Below, one piece after another: positions 30,249 to 41,400 of a DNA stretch of 64,000 bases. The notes under the pieces were generated by a model, which saw nothing but the letters and a program-made list of their open reading frames with translations, was not told where the DNA came from and made no database searches. Made by a program: the position numbers and the translations under genes. The DNA comes from Hyphomicrobium sp. LHD-15 (GTDB lineage: Bacteria; Pseudomonadota; Alphaproteobacteria; Rhizobiales; Hyphomicrobiaceae): assembly GCF_031157355.1 (NCBI RefSeq), contig NZ_JAVIFT010000001.1, positions 806,001 to 870,000 of the forward strand, given 5' to 3'. How positions within the stretch are numbered: the stretch's first letter is position 1; every line of letters starts with the position of its first letter.

Positions 30249-32585
30249 ATGCGTATTCTTGCGTGCATTGCGACTGAACATAATATCCTTCTGGTTGGTC
30301 TCGCTGCGTTGATTTGCAGCCTCGGCGCCTGGACTTCGGTCGGCTTGCTGCGGCGGGCCCGCGCGAGGGATGGCGACACCTTCAAATCCTGGGTGTTCTT
30401 TGGTGCGGTTGCTGCTGGATCGAGCGTCTGGTGCACGCATTTCGTGGCGATGCTCGCGTTCGAGCCGCAAATTCCGGTCAGCTATGAACCCGGCTTGACC
30501 GGACTGTCCCTGATCCTCGCGATCTTTGCGAGCGCCTTGGCCTTCGGCGTCGGTTCGCAACGGGCTCCTTTGGCCGCCGAGCTCGGCGGCGCCATGTTCG
30601 GCATCGGCGTCGCCATCATGCACTACGTCGGCATGGCGGCTTTTACAGTCGATGCCGCCGTCTCCTGGAACTCACCCTATCTCACCGGGTCCGTGCTCTG
30701 GGCCGTGGCGCTCTCGGCGCTGGCCTTCAATCGAGCGCTCGCGACAGCGCCGATCTGGGTGAACGGCGGCGCAGCCTGTCTTTTCGTGACGGCCGTGGTC
30801 GGCCTGCATTTCACCGGCATGACCGCGATGGAGATCGTACCGTTCGCGACATCTGAGCAAACGACGACCGACGCCGAGGCCCGCGAGATGCTCGCGTTCG
30901 CGGTGACGGCCGTTGCGCTCATCGTGGTCGCGATCGTCTGGGTGAGCCACATCCTGGATCGTCAGTTGCGCGCCCAGTCGTTTGCGCAGATGCGTCACCT
31001 TGCCGGAAGCTCGGCCGACGGCCTGTTGATCGAGCAGGACGGAACAGTCATCGAAGCGAATGACGCATTCGAGGCGTTGAGCGGCTTTTCGCGCGATGAA
31101 TTGATCGGGGCGCCAGTGCAAACCGCTGGCTTCTCGGGCGATAAGCTCAACGAGGGCTCCATCGTTCGCACCACGCTTACTTCCAAAGCCGGCGAAAGCA
31201 TTCCCGTCGAGATCGCGGCCCACACGGAAACCGGCCGACCGGGAGAGTCCGCCTTGCGCGTCTATGCTTTTCGCGACATTCGTCCGCGCCTCGAGCAGGA
31301 GCGCCGTATCGCGAACCTGGCACGCAACGACCTGTTGACGGGGCTGCCTAATCGCGCCGCATTCCTCGAGCACCTCGATCAGCAGATTGCGGCCTGCGAT
31401 GAAACGTCGTCGCTGGCCCTGCTTGCCATCGATCTCAACCGCTTCAAGGAGGTCAACGATCTCCAGGGACACGCGGCGGGTGACATCGTGCTCCGGGTTC
31501 TCGCCGAGCGCATGAAGGTCGTTCTCCGGGAACGCGAATATCTCGCGCGCCTCGGCGGCGACGAGTTCATGGCCGTGTGCCGAACCTCCAGCCGAGACGA
31601 TGCACTCGATCTCGCCACCCGCCTGGAAAAGAAACTTTTCTCGACCATCGAGATCGACGAAGTGGAAGTCGTTTGCGGCGCGAGCATCGGCATAGCGCTC
31701 TATCCGGATCATGCCACGAGCGCGACTGCGCTCATGAACAATGCCGATCTCGCGATGTACCGCGCCAAGGGCTCGCTCACCGACAACATCTGCTTCTATG
31801 CGGAAGAAATGGACGAAGCGATCCGCGCCCGGCGCCGGATGATCGGCGATCTGCGCGAAGCCCTGCAGCGTGAGGAATTCGAGCTGCGCTATCAGGTTCA
31901 GGTGGACATCACGACGGAGGAGCCGATCGGTTACGAGGCGCTGCTTCGCTGGCGCCACCCGGAGCGTGGCTTCGTGCCGCCCACCGAATTCATTCCGCTG
32001 GCCGAAGAGACGGGCCTGATCGTTCCGATCGGAGAATGGGTGTTGCGGACAGCCTGCCGGGAAGCCGCAACGTGGGCGTCGGAACGTACGGTTGCCGTCA
32101 ACCTGTCTGCCGTCCAGCTTCACCAGATCGATTTTCCGGCGGTCGTGCATCAGATTCTTCTCGAAACCGGATTGCCGGCTGCAAGGCTCGAACTCGAAAC
32201 GACCGAGACGTCGCTGATGAAGGATCCGCAACGGGCGACCCACGTGATGCGGCAGCTCAAAGCGCTCGGCGTTTCCATCGCCATGGACGACTTCGGAACC
32301 GGCTATTCATCGCTTTCGACGCTACGCGCCTTCGACTTCGACAAGATCAAGCTCGACAAGACTTTCGTGGATGGGATCGACGACAGCGCGCAAGCACGTG
32401 CCGTCATGCTGGCCGTGCTCGCGCTCGGAAACGCGCTGTCGATCCCGGTGCTGGCTGAGGGCGTTGAAACCAAGGAGCAGGTCGACTTCCTGCGCAGCCG
32501 CGGTTGCAACAAAGTGCAAGGGTTCTTCTTCGGGCGTCCGGTCGCGATCGTGGAGACCACGGAGCCACAGATGGCCGTTGCGTAG
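30249..32585 (+). CDS. MHYT-PAS-GGDEF-EAL cyclic-di-GMP signalling protein
   Basis: A 778-residue inner-membrane sensor with both diguanylate cyclase and phosphodiesterase domains. Residues 1-235 form the MHYT domain: seven hydrophobic spans carrying WCTHFVAML, IMHYVGMAA and GLHFTGMTAM, whose Met and His are thought to bind copper and sense a gas such as oxygen, CO or NO. A PAS domain follows (about 245-350). The cyclase motif GGDEF near residue 437 and the EAL motif in YEALLRWRHP near 563 are intact, as is DDFGTGYSS. It could make or break cyclic-di-GMP. The start is set by the first ATG, directly after a hairpin. Confidence 0.93.
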   Translation: MRILACIATEHNILLVGLAALICSLGAWTSVGLLRRARARDGDTFKSWVFFGAVAAGSSVWCTHFVAMLAFEPQIPVSYEPGLTGLSLILAIFASALAFGVGSQRAPLAAELGGAMFGIGVAIMHYVGMAAFTVDAAVSWNSPYLTGSVLWAVALSALAFNRALATAPIWVNGGAACLFVTAVVGLHFTGMTAMEIVPFATSEQTTTDAEAREMLAFAVTAVALIVVAIVWVSHILDRQLRAQSFAQMRHLAGSSADGLLIEQDGTVIEANDAFEALSGFSRDELIGAPVQTAGFSGDKLNEGSIVRTTLTSKAGESIPVEIAAHTETGRPGESALRVYAFRDIRPRLEQERRIANLARNDLLTGLPNRAAFLEHLDQQIAACDETSSLALLAIDLNRFKEVNDLQGHAAGDIVLRVLAERMKVVLREREYLARLGGDEFMAVCRTSSRDDALDLATRLEKKLFSTIEIDEVEVVCGASIGIALYPDHATSATALMNNADLAMYRAKGSLTDNICFYAEEMDEAIRARRRMIGDLREALQREEFELRYQVQVDITTEEPIGYEALLRWRHPERGFVPPTEFIPLAEETGLIVPIGEWVLRTACREAATWASERTVAVNLSAVQLHQIDFPAVVHQILLETGLPAARLELETTETSLMKDPQRATHVMRQLKALGVSIAMDDFGTGYSSLSTLRAFDFDKIKLDKTFVDGIDDSAQARAVMLAVLALGNALSIPVLAEGVETKEQVDFLRSRGCNKVQGFFFGRPVAIVETTEPQMAVA

Positions 32586-32662
32586 CGTCGGCGACTTTCA
32601 CTGGACGCAGGCTGCTTACCGATGAGACCGGTGGGCGGTCCTGCATCCACCTGGGGCAGGAT

Positions 32663-34585
32663 TTAGATCGCGACCTGGGTGCCGACCTCGACAACGCGGT
32701 CGGTCGGAATCTGGAAGTATGTCGTCGCGTCCTCGGCCGTGCGCGCGAGCCAGATGAACAGCCGCTCCTGCCAGCGCGGCATCTCGGATCGCGTGGTTGG
32801 TCGCAACGAGCGGCGTGACAGGAAGAACGATGTCGCACCCACGTCGATGTTCAGGTCCTTTCGCCGGCAGCTTTCCATGATCTTCGGAATGCTCGGCGTT
32901 TCCATGAAGCCGTAAGACGCGATGACGCGAATGAACGTCTCGTTCGAGCGATCGATCTCGACACGCTCGTGGCGGGGTACGCGCGGGGTATCCTCGGTGC
33001 GTATCGACAGCACGAGATTGCGCTCATGCAGCACGCGGTTGTGCTTCAGGTTGTGCATGAGGGCAGTCGGCGCAGCGTTGACATCGGACGACAGGAAAAC
33101 TGCAGTTCCGGGAACGCGGGTCGGCGGCTTGGCTTCGAGCTTGCGGACGAGCCAGTCGAGATCCGCCTCGTTGCGGCGCGTGATCTTGGCGAGAATGCCG
33201 TAGCCCCTCACCCAGGTGAACATGATAAGGCTCAGCACGCCGGCGATGGCGAGCGGCACCCACGCCCCTTCGAACAGCTTCAGGATGTTGGCGGCGAAGA
33301 AGGTCTGCTCGATCATCAACAGCGGGATCATCACGAGCGCGGCTTTCCACACCGGCCAGCGCCAGTACTTCCAGACCACGAAGAAGGCCATCAGCGTATC
33401 GATGACGAGCGCGGCCGTAACGGACACACCATATGCCGTCGCGAGGTTGGACGAGCTTCTGAACATCAGCACGGCGACGACCACGAACAGCAGCAGCAGC
33501 CAGTTGACGCGGGGCAGGTAAATCTGACCGGCCATGCTCTCGGACGTGTGCTTGATCGAAAACCGCGGCAGAAGCCCGAGCTGAATGGCCTGGCGTGCCA
33601 GCGAGAAGGCGCCGGTGATGACGGCCTGGCTTGCAACCACGGTCGCGGCGGTCGCGAGGATCACCATCGGGATGAGCGCCCAATCGGGATAGAGACGGTA
33701 GAACGGATTTTCGAGGGCACTGGCATCGGACAGAACCAGTGCACCCTGGCCGAGATAGTTCAACATCAGCGACGGAAATACGAACCCGAGCCAGGCGGTC
33801 TGGATCGGCTTGCGGCCGAAGTGGCCAAGATCGGTATAGAGGGCTTCGGCGCCGGTCACGGCCAGGAACACGAGGCCCAGCACGGTCAATCCGAGCAGGC
33901 CGTGGGTCGCCATGAAGCGAATGCCATGCCAGGGGTTGAGCGCCGAGAACACGATCGGATTGTCGAAGATGTGGAGCAGGCCGCCGACCGCGAGCGCGAG
34001 AAACCACACGATCGTGAGGGGGCCGAAAAACTGCGCGACGCGAGCCGTGCCGTGGCTTTGTACGGCGAAGAGCGCGACGATGACGACGAGGGCAATCGGC
34101 ACGACAAGGGAATTGAAGGCCGGAGAAACGAGCTTCAGACCTTCAACCGCAGACAGCACGGAGATGGCAGGCGTGATGACCGCATCGCCGTAGAAGAACG
34201 ACGCACCCGCGATCCCTAGCGCCATGAGCAGCGGCGAACTTCGCTTGGCGACCGATTGGCCCAGCGCCATCAGGGCGAAAGTACCGCCCTCGCCCTTGTT
34301 GTCGGCCCTGAGCAGCAGGATCACGTATTTCAACGTGACGATCAGAATAAGAGCCCAGAAAATCAGCGAGAGGACGCCGAAGACGGCCTCGGCGTTGGCG
34401 GGGCTTCCGCCGCTCGCGGCATGCACGGCCTCGCGGAAGGCATAAAGCGGACTCGTTCCGATATCGCCGTAGACGACACCGACGGACCCCACGACGAGCG
34501 TCCAGAAATGGCGATCGTGCAGAACTTCGCCGGGCTCGCCACCAACCTCGGTGGACTTAGCGCGTGCCACGATCGGGCCTCTCAT
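32663..34585 (-). CDS. kup: Potassium uptake protein Kup
   Basis: Proton-coupled potassium transporter of the KUP/HAK/KT family, 640 residues with about 12 membrane spans. Typical sections are VYGDIGTSPLYAFRE, GEGGTFALMAL, GASFFYGDAVITPAISVLSA and FGRKPIQTAWLGFVFPSLMLNYLGQGAL (split over the third and later spans). The C-terminal 110 residues form a cytoplasmic domain. It lies 139 bases downstream of the toxin gene on the same strand and probably has its own promoter. The Shine-Dalgarno is weak. Confidence 0.95.
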   Translation of the reverse strand: MRGPIVARAKSTEVGGEPGEVLHDRHFWTLVVGSVGVVYGDIGTSPLYAFREAVHAASGGSPANAEAVFGVLSLIFWALILIVTLKYVILLLRADNKGEGGTFALMALGQSVAKRSSPLLMALGIAGASFFYGDAVITPAISVLSAVEGLKLVSPAFNSLVVPIALVVIVALFAVQSHGTARVAQFFGPLTIVWFLALAVGGLLHIFDNPIVFSALNPWHGIRFMATHGLLGLTVLGLVFLAVTGAEALYTDLGHFGRKPIQTAWLGFVFPSLMLNYLGQGALVLSDASALENPFYRLYPDWALIPMVILATAATVVASQAVITGAFSLARQAIQLGLLPRFSIKHTSESMAGQIYLPRVNWLLLLFVVVAVLMFRSSSNLATAYGVSVTAALVIDTLMAFFVVWKYWRWPVWKAALVMIPLLMIEQTFFAANILKLFEGAWVPLAIAGVLSLIMFTWVRGYGILAKITRRNEADLDWLVRKLEAKPPTRVPGTAVFLSSDVNAAPTALMHNLKHNRVLHERNLVLSIRTEDTPRVPRHERVEIDRSNETFIRVIASYGFMETPSIPKIMESCRRKDLNIDVGATSFFLSRRSLRPTTRSEMPRWQERLFIWLARTAEDATTYFQIPTDRVVEVGTQVAI

Positions 34586-34724
34586 CGCTGCCGCTGCTTT
34601 CGCAGCAAATTTCGGCGCTTATACGCCGGTTCGCTTGGGCTCGTCAGCGGACAAATTCGGTGCTTGCGGCTTGGTTCCGTCTTGACATTCGTAACGGCGA
34701 GCCGTCAGCGCGGCGGGGGCGAGC

Positions 34725-35108
34725 CTATTTCGGCCAGGTGTCTCGGATCCAGCGAGCAAGTCCGTCCTCATCTATTTCGCCGGCGGCGAGACCCATGATC
34801 GCGATTGTCGCTTCGGCGGGCGCCGGCGCGAAGGCAATACCGTTCTTTCGCAGAAAGGTCAGCGCGACCATGAAAGCCGCGCGCTTATTGCCATCGACGA
34901 ACGGATGATTTCGCGCGATCCCGAACGCGTAGGCGGAGGCAAGCATCGCGTAGTCGCTCTCCCCGAATGCCCACTTGTTCTGCGGCCTTCCGAGGGCCGA
35001 TTCCAGCATTCCTTCGTCACGCAGGCCAGCAGGCCCTCCGAATATTGCCAACTGCTCGGCATGCATTCGGAGGGCCTGCGCCTTGGTGATCCACCTGGGC
35101 TCGCTCAT
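34725..35108 (-). CDS. doc: Doc-like toxin of a type II toxin-antitoxin pair
   Basis: A Fic/Doc-fold protein, 127 residues. The active-site motif HPFVDGNKR with His68 has the Doc form (GNKR instead of GNGR). Doc proteins phosphorylate and inactivate EF-Tu. It overlaps the antitoxin gene by an ATGA junction, so it is translated after it. Length and gene order (antitoxin first) fit an intact module; no frameshift or missing catalytic residue is visible. Confidence 0.9.
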   Translation of the reverse strand: MSEPRWITKAQALRMHAEQLAIFGGPAGLRDEGMLESALGRPQNKWAFGESDYAMLASAYAFGIARNHPFVDGNKRAAFMVALTFLRKNGIAFAPAPAEATIAIMGLAAGEIDEDGLARWIRDTWPK

Positions 35109-35329
35109 TTGGCGAGCGCTTTGAGCGTGCTCTTGTATTCCTTCATGACTTCGCGCGCGATACGCATCGTCTCTTCGTCATCGTCCGCGTAAGGCGTAAC
35201 GGAGATGCTTCGATCCGGACCTTCGGTCACCAGGACATGATCGCCCTGAGAAAGGCCCAGCCGCGCGAGCAGCTCCTTCGGCAGGATCAGTCCGGTCGAA
35301 TTGCCGATTTTCTTGATTTCGAGCTTCAT
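35105..35329 (-). CDS. AbrB/MazE-type antitoxin
   Basis: A 74-residue swapped-hairpin DNA-binding protein (SpoVT/AbrB fold). KIGNSTGLILPKELLARLGLSQGDHVLV is the whole fold, seen in two short halves: KKIGNSTGLILPKELL and LGLSQGDHVLVTEG. The C-terminal third is acidic then basic and probably binds the Doc toxin. GGAG lies about nine bases upstream. Pairing Doc with an AbrB antitoxin rather than Phd is a known variant. The promoter holds two dyads at 35349 and 35381. Confidence 0.9.
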   Translation of the reverse strand: MKLEIKKIGNSTGLILPKELLARLGLSQGDHVLVTEGPDRSISVTPYADDDEETMRIAREVMKEYKSTLKALAK

Positions 35330-35340
35330 GGCCGTCGCTC

Positions 35341-35399
35341 CGCCTCATGTTGTACAGATTGTATAACACGAGGCGGAGACGTTGTACAGATTGTCTAAC
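35341..35399 (-). promoter_or_regulatory. Double operator of the toxin-antitoxin promoter
   Basis: Two copies of GTTGTACAGATTGTMTAAC (35349-35367 with A, 35381-35399 with C at M), spaced exactly 32 bases, about three helical turns. Each is an imperfect dyad. The first is extended outward by CGCCTC/GAGGCG arms at 35341-35346 and 35370-35375. This is the expected pattern for cooperative autorepression by the antitoxin or antitoxin-toxin complex. Confidence 0.75.
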
Positions 35400-35416
35400 G
35401 GAAGAGGGCCGGACCG

Positions 35417-37297
35417 CTACGAAGCAGCCCGGTCCATCGCCTCCAGCTCGTCGATCATGCCCTCGATCACCTTGAGGCCCTTGCTCCAGAACTCTGGGTC
35501 CGTGGCGTCGAGGCCAAAGGGTGCCAACAGCTCCGAGTGGTGCTTCGAGCCGCCGGCTTTCAGAAGATCGAAATACTTGCCGACGAAGCCCGGATGCGCC
35601 TCGCGGTAGAGGCCGTAGAGCGAGTTCACGAGGCAATCCCCGAACGCGTAGGCGTAAACGTAGAACGGCGAGTTGATGAAGTGCGGGATGTAGGCCCAGT
35701 AGACTTCATAACCGGGCTTGAGATCGATGGCCGGCCCAAGGCTCTCGCTCTGCACGTCCATCCAGAAGGCGTTCAGCTCGTCGCTGGTCAGCTCGCCCTT
35801 GCGACGCGCCTCGTGCACCTTACGCTCGAACTGATAGAACGCGATCTGGCGCACGACCGTATTCAGCATGTCCTCGACCTTGCCGGCGATCATGGCCTTC
35901 TTTTCGCGCGGGCTCTTGGTTTCCGCCAGCAGCGCACGGAAGGTCAGCATTTCACCGAACACGGACGCGGTCTCCGCGAGCGTCAGCGGCGTGGGAGCCA
36001 GCAATGGCCCCTGATCACGGGCGAGCATCTGGTGGACACCGTGGCCCAGCTCATGAGCGAGCGTCATGACGTCTCGCGGCTTGCCCTGATAGTTCATCAG
36101 CACATAAGGGTGAACCGACGGTACGGTTGCAGCCGAGAACGCGCCCTGCGTCTTGCCTTCGCGGAGCGGCGCGTCGATCCAGCGCTTGTCGAAAAACTCT
36201 TTCGCTAGGTTCGCCATGTCAGGCGCAAACGCGCCGTAGGCCTTGAGCACGATGCCCTCGGCTTCGGCCCACGTGAAGATCTGCTCGGGCTTGTCGGGAA
36301 GCGGCGCGTTGCGGTCCCAATGTGAGAGCTTCGGCAGGCCAAGCCACTTCGCCTTCATCGCGTAATAGCGATGGGAGAGGCGCGGATAGGCCTCGCGCAC
36401 GCTCGCAACCAGCGCATCGACCACCGGGGCCTCGACGCGGTTTGCGAGATGGCGGCTGTCGGCCACATCCTTGAAGCCGCGCCAGCGGTCGGAGATCTCC
36501 TTGTCCTTGGCCAGCGTGTTGGTGATCAGCGTGAAGAGCCGGATGTTGTCCTTAAAGACCTTCGAGAGGGCTTCTGCTGCCGCGCGGCGGCGGGGCTCGG
36601 CCGGGTTCGAGAGCAGGTTCAGCGTGGCTTCGAGCGCCAGCGGGGCCGGCTCTCCCGCGACTTCGAAGCGGAGGCCGGTCATGGTCTCGCTGAACAACCG
36701 GTTGAAGGCGCCGCGCCCGGTCTGTCCCTTTTCGGTGAAGAGCTGCTCCAGCTTCTCATCGAGCTGGTACGGCTTCTCCTTGCGCAGGTCCTCGAGCCAC
36801 GGCTTGAAACGCGCGAGCGCGGGATCGCGGACGGCGGTGGCAAGAGCCGCCTCCTCGATCTGGTTTAGCTCAAGCTCGACAAAAATCAGGTCGGTCGAAA
36901 TCTTGGTCAGCTTCTCGGAAATGTCGCCGTAGAATTTCGCGCGCGCCGGATCGGCCTGGTTGGCTGCATAGAGCAGCCCCGCGAACGAGCCGAGCTTGCC
37001 CATCAGGTCCGACAGCTGCTCGTAGGACGCAATAGCTTCCGCGAGCTTAGGCGCCTCGCCCGAGAGGGCTGCGAGCTTGCCCTGATACGTCTCCTTGATG
37101 CGCTTGGCCTCGGCGGCTGCCCGCTCCAGGTCGCGACCGACCTCAGGATCATCCGTGCCTTTATAGAGGTCTGACAGATCCCACTCGGGAATCGGCCCCA
37201 GATCGAGCGCCTCGGCGGAGGCTCCTCCCCTCGTTCCGCTTTGAGCTTTCGCCCAGGCAAGATCCGAAAACAGAGGGGCGCGCAAGATCGGCGTCAT
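35417..37297 (-). CDS. pepF: M3-family oligoendopeptidase, PepF type
   Basis: A cytoplasmic zinc metallopeptidase of 626 residues that cuts short peptides. The zinc site is HELGH (His415-Glu416-His419) in MTLAHELGHGVHQM, with the third ligand region in LTLAETASVFGEML. Residues 60-320 are the helical M3 N-terminal lobe. The ATG at 37297 has GGAG seven bases upstream and precedes the family start; the frame stays open to 37399 without support. It is divergent from the sigma-54 regulator gene. Confidence 0.93.
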   Translation of the reverse strand: MTPILRAPLFSDLAWAKAQSGTRGGASAEALDLGPIPEWDLSDLYKGTDDPEVGRDLERAAAEAKRIKETYQGKLAALSGEAPKLAEAIASYEQLSDLMGKLGSFAGLLYAANQADPARAKFYGDISEKLTKISTDLIFVELELNQIEEAALATAVRDPALARFKPWLEDLRKEKPYQLDEKLEQLFTEKGQTGRGAFNRLFSETMTGLRFEVAGEPAPLALEATLNLLSNPAEPRRRAAAEALSKVFKDNIRLFTLITNTLAKDKEISDRWRGFKDVADSRHLANRVEAPVVDALVASVREAYPRLSHRYYAMKAKWLGLPKLSHWDRNAPLPDKPEQIFTWAEAEGIVLKAYGAFAPDMANLAKEFFDKRWIDAPLREGKTQGAFSAATVPSVHPYVLMNYQGKPRDVMTLAHELGHGVHQMLARDQGPLLAPTPLTLAETASVFGEMLTFRALLAETKSPREKKAMIAGKVEDMLNTVVRQIAFYQFERKVHEARRKGELTSDELNAFWMDVQSESLGPAIDLKPGYEVYWAYIPHFINSPFYVYAYAFGDCLVNSLYGLYREAHPGFVGKYFDLLKAGGSKHHSELLAPFGLDATDPEFWSKGLKVIEGMIDELEAMDRAAS

Positions 37298-37588
37298 CAG
37301 AAGCTCCAGTCGATATGGGAAATCGAAGTGCAATTTGAGGGGTCCACCGCCCGAGTTCAAGCGCCAATGGCGGTTTTTCCGGGACCTGAACAGCCTCAAA
37401 ACAGGGGCCCGCGCGCCATAGGAGGCGGAAAAAGTTTCAAGGTGAGCTTAAGTGAAAGGGCTTGTTTACTGTTGTCGGGCAATCTTTCGCTTGAGTTGAG
37501 TTGCCGGTCCGTCGGCGTTTGGCGTTGTTCAAACGCAGATTTCATCAGGCCCGACAGTGTTCCAGTTCGTGTTGTGTACGAGTGCTTC
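37298..37588. other. Divergent intergenic region, no element recognised
   Basis: About 290 bases between pepF and the response regulator gene. I see no hairpin, terminator or credible small gene; it presumably holds two outward promoters. Confidence 0.4.
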
Positions 37589-39094
<1,506 letters not shown>

Positions 39095-39118
39095 AACGCG
39101 ATTGTCTTCGATTGAATC

Positions 39119-39158
39119 GCAATAATGGCCGGGTGAACGCCCGGCCATTATTGCTTTT
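39119..39158 (+). terminator. Strong rho-independent terminator
   Basis: A perfect 15-bp stem, GCAATAATGGCCGGG at 39119-39133 and CCCGGCCATTATTGC at 39140-39154, with a 6-base loop and four Ts. Confidence 0.95.
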
Positions 39159-39458
39159 GGCGGCACCCGCTTACTCAGCCTGCGTCGCGTAGCCCCCTCC
39201 TCCATCTTGCGCGAGACCGGCCAGGATGGCGGATGCGAAAGGCGGCCGAAACCGCGGCACGTGTTCACAAAAGCACAACAGTCGGCGGCCAAAGTTACGC
39301 TCCGCGCCGAGGTTTAGGGGTTCCCGCCTTCTCAAGGCTCAGGGCCTCGGCTAGATCATGAACGCGCCGGTTTTGTTCCGGCATGGGCCGCAAGCCCTGC
39401 ATTCGAGGGGGCGCGCGACATCGCATCCGGCGGTTTTGCGTTGCGTCGAGGAGTTGTC
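39159..39458. other. Intergenic region, nothing recognised
   Basis: About 300 bases between the terminator and the L,D-transpeptidase start. No hairpin, repeat or credible gene stands out. Confidence 0.4.
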
Positions 39459-41360
39459 ATGCTGCACCGCTTCCGGGCTACGGCCCCGTTCTGCGTTCTG
39501 TTCCTCTCTGCCATCCTGCTTCCCTCCTCGGGCCAAGCCGATCCGGCTGCCGATACCGTCCAAGCACCCACAGCGCCCGTGACCACGGCGCCGGCCCAGG
39601 CCGTGGTGCCGCAAGCTGCGCCCTCCGCGTCCGCGCCGGCTGCCCAGCCAACACCGCCTGCCGCCGAGCCGCAGCCGCAAGCCGCGGCGACCGTTCCGCC
39701 GGCGAAACCCTTGCTCGGCGCGATCGTACGCGCACGCCTCGACGCGTTCTCGAAATCGGCAACCGAGACCGAGCAGCAGGACGCGCTCGCGCTCAAAGAT
39801 TTCTATGTCGCCCGCAACGATGCCCCGTTGTGGATCGCGGACGGCGCACTGAACGACCGCGCCGTGCTCGTCATCGCGGAAATCAAGCAAGCGAACAATT
39901 GGGGCCTCGATGCCTCAGCTTTTGAGCTGCCGGATGTTTCGGGAACGCTCTCGGAAGACACTGCAGCCGACGCCGAACTCAAGCTTTCGATCGCAGCTCT
40001 CACCTACGCGCGCCACGCCCGCGGCGGACGCATCGCCGATCCCGCCAAGCAGCTTTCGTCTTATCTCGATCGCGTGCCGCAGCTGATCGAGCCCAAAGTC
40101 GTGCTGGCCGAACTCGCAGGACCGAATCCGCCGGACAAAACGCTCCGCGGTTTTCATCCTCAGCATCCGCAGTTCGAGAAGCTCAGGCAGAAATACCTCG
40201 AGCTTCTGAAGTCGGCGCACGAGGCGGAAGAAATCGTGCGACTGCCGAAGGGGCCGGCGCTCTCGCCCGGACAATCGCATCCGCATATCGCGCTGCTGCG
40301 GCAGCGGCTCAACGTTCCGGTTGCAGAAGGGCCGGTTGCAGAAGGCACGCCGGAAAAGCCCGCCGACGCCAACTTCTACGACGACGCGCTGGCGCAAGCA
40401 GTCAAGGCATTCCAGACCGAGAAAGGGCTCACGGCGGACGGTATCGTCGGCGGCGGCTCGCGTGCGGCGCTCAACGACATCGACGTGCCGAACCCCGACA
40501 AGCTGCGCGCCAATTTGGAGTTGTGGCGTTGGATCCCGGCCGACCTCGGCCCAACCTACGTCTGGGTCAATCTGCCCGAGTTCATGTTCGAGTTCGTGCG
40601 GGAAGGAAAAATCGTGCACGAGGAGCGCATCATCGCCGGGCTCGTCGACAAGCAGACGCCGGTGTTCTCGGCCGTCATGGATACCGTGACGATCCATCCG
40701 CGCTGGAACGTGCCGGACTCGATCAAGGTGCGCGAGCTTTACCCGAGCCTTGCGCGCGGCGGCACCTATTTCCAGAAGCAAGGGCTGCGCATGACGAAGA
40801 ACGGGCGCCCGGTCGATCCTTACAACGTGGATTGGAGCACCGCCGACATCCGTCAGTTCGACGTGCAGCAGCCGCCGGGCGGAGCGAACGTGCTCGGCCA
40901 GTACAAGTTCACATTCCATAACAAGCATATCGTCTACATGCACGATACGCCGACCAAGAACCTCTTCAACCAGGCGAGCCGTCCGTTCAGCCATGGCTGC
41001 ATGCGGATCCGCAATCCGGGGCATTTCGCGGAAGTCGTGCTCGACTTCGACAAGGGATGGACGCCGGAGAAAGTGGCCGAGATCGTCAACGGCGAGGCGG
41101 TCGAAACGCCGATCGCGCTCGACAAGAAGATTCCGGTGCACGTCGCCTACTTCACGCAGTGGGTCGACGACGCGGGCGAGCTTCAGAGCTTCAAGGACGT
41201 TTACGGCCACGAACAGCGCGTGATGCTGGCGCTCGCAGGCCGCTTCGATGCGATCGCGCGCGGACCGGATCATCTGGCGCCGGTGCGCTACGAGAAGCGG
41301 GAGTACGCCAGCGGCGGCACGCTCGACACGTTCTTCAACAACCTGTTCGGCGGGTTCTAG
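39459..41360 (+). CDS. L,D-transpeptidase (YkuD domain) with peptidoglycan-binding domain
   Basis: A periplasmic enzyme of 633 residues that forms 3-3 crosslinks in peptidoglycan or links lipoproteins to it. Residues 1 to about 27 are a signal peptide (FCVLFLSAILLPSSGQA). A Pro- and Ala-rich linker runs to about 75, then a YcbB-like scaffold domain, a peptidoglycan-binding domain (DDALAQAVKAFQTEKGLTAD) and the catalytic domain with His512 and Cys514 in FSHGCMRIRNP. The ATG at 39459 has GAGGAG six bases upstream. The hairpin at 41366 follows it. Confidence 0.93.
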   Translation: MLHRFRATAPFCVLFLSAILLPSSGQADPAADTVQAPTAPVTTAPAQAVVPQAAPSASAPAAQPTPPAAEPQPQAAATVPPAKPLLGAIVRARLDAFSKSATETEQQDALALKDFYVARNDAPLWIADGALNDRAVLVIAEIKQANNWGLDASAFELPDVSGTLSEDTAADAELKLSIAALTYARHARGGRIADPAKQLSSYLDRVPQLIEPKVVLAELAGPNPPDKTLRGFHPQHPQFEKLRQKYLELLKSAHEAEEIVRLPKGPALSPGQSHPHIALLRQRLNVPVAEGPVAEGTPEKPADANFYDDALAQAVKAFQTEKGLTADGIVGGGSRAALNDIDVPNPDKLRANLELWRWIPADLGPTYVWVNLPEFMFEFVREGKIVHEERIIAGLVDKQTPVFSAVMDTVTIHPRWNVPDSIKVRELYPSLARGGTYFQKQGLRMTKNGRPVDPYNVDWSTADIRQFDVQQPPGGANVLGQYKFTFHNKHIVYMHDTPTKNLFNQASRPFSHGCMRIRNPGHFAEVVLDFDKGWTPEKVAEIVNGEAVETPIALDKKIPVHVAYFTQWVDDAGELQSFKDVYGHEQRVMLALAGRFDAIARGPDHLAPVRYEKREYASGGTLDTFFNNLFGGF

Positions 41361-41365
41361 TGTTT

Positions 41366-41389
41366 GCTTCGGACCCTTGGGTCCGAAGC
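41366..41389 (+). terminator. Hairpin after the L,D-transpeptidase gene
   Basis: GCTTCGGACC, four bases, GGTCCGAAGC: a perfect 10-bp stem five bases after the stop, without a clean T run. It is also the first, diverged hairpin of the repeat array that follows. Confidence 0.55.
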
Positions 41390-41400
41390 GATCATCGGGC

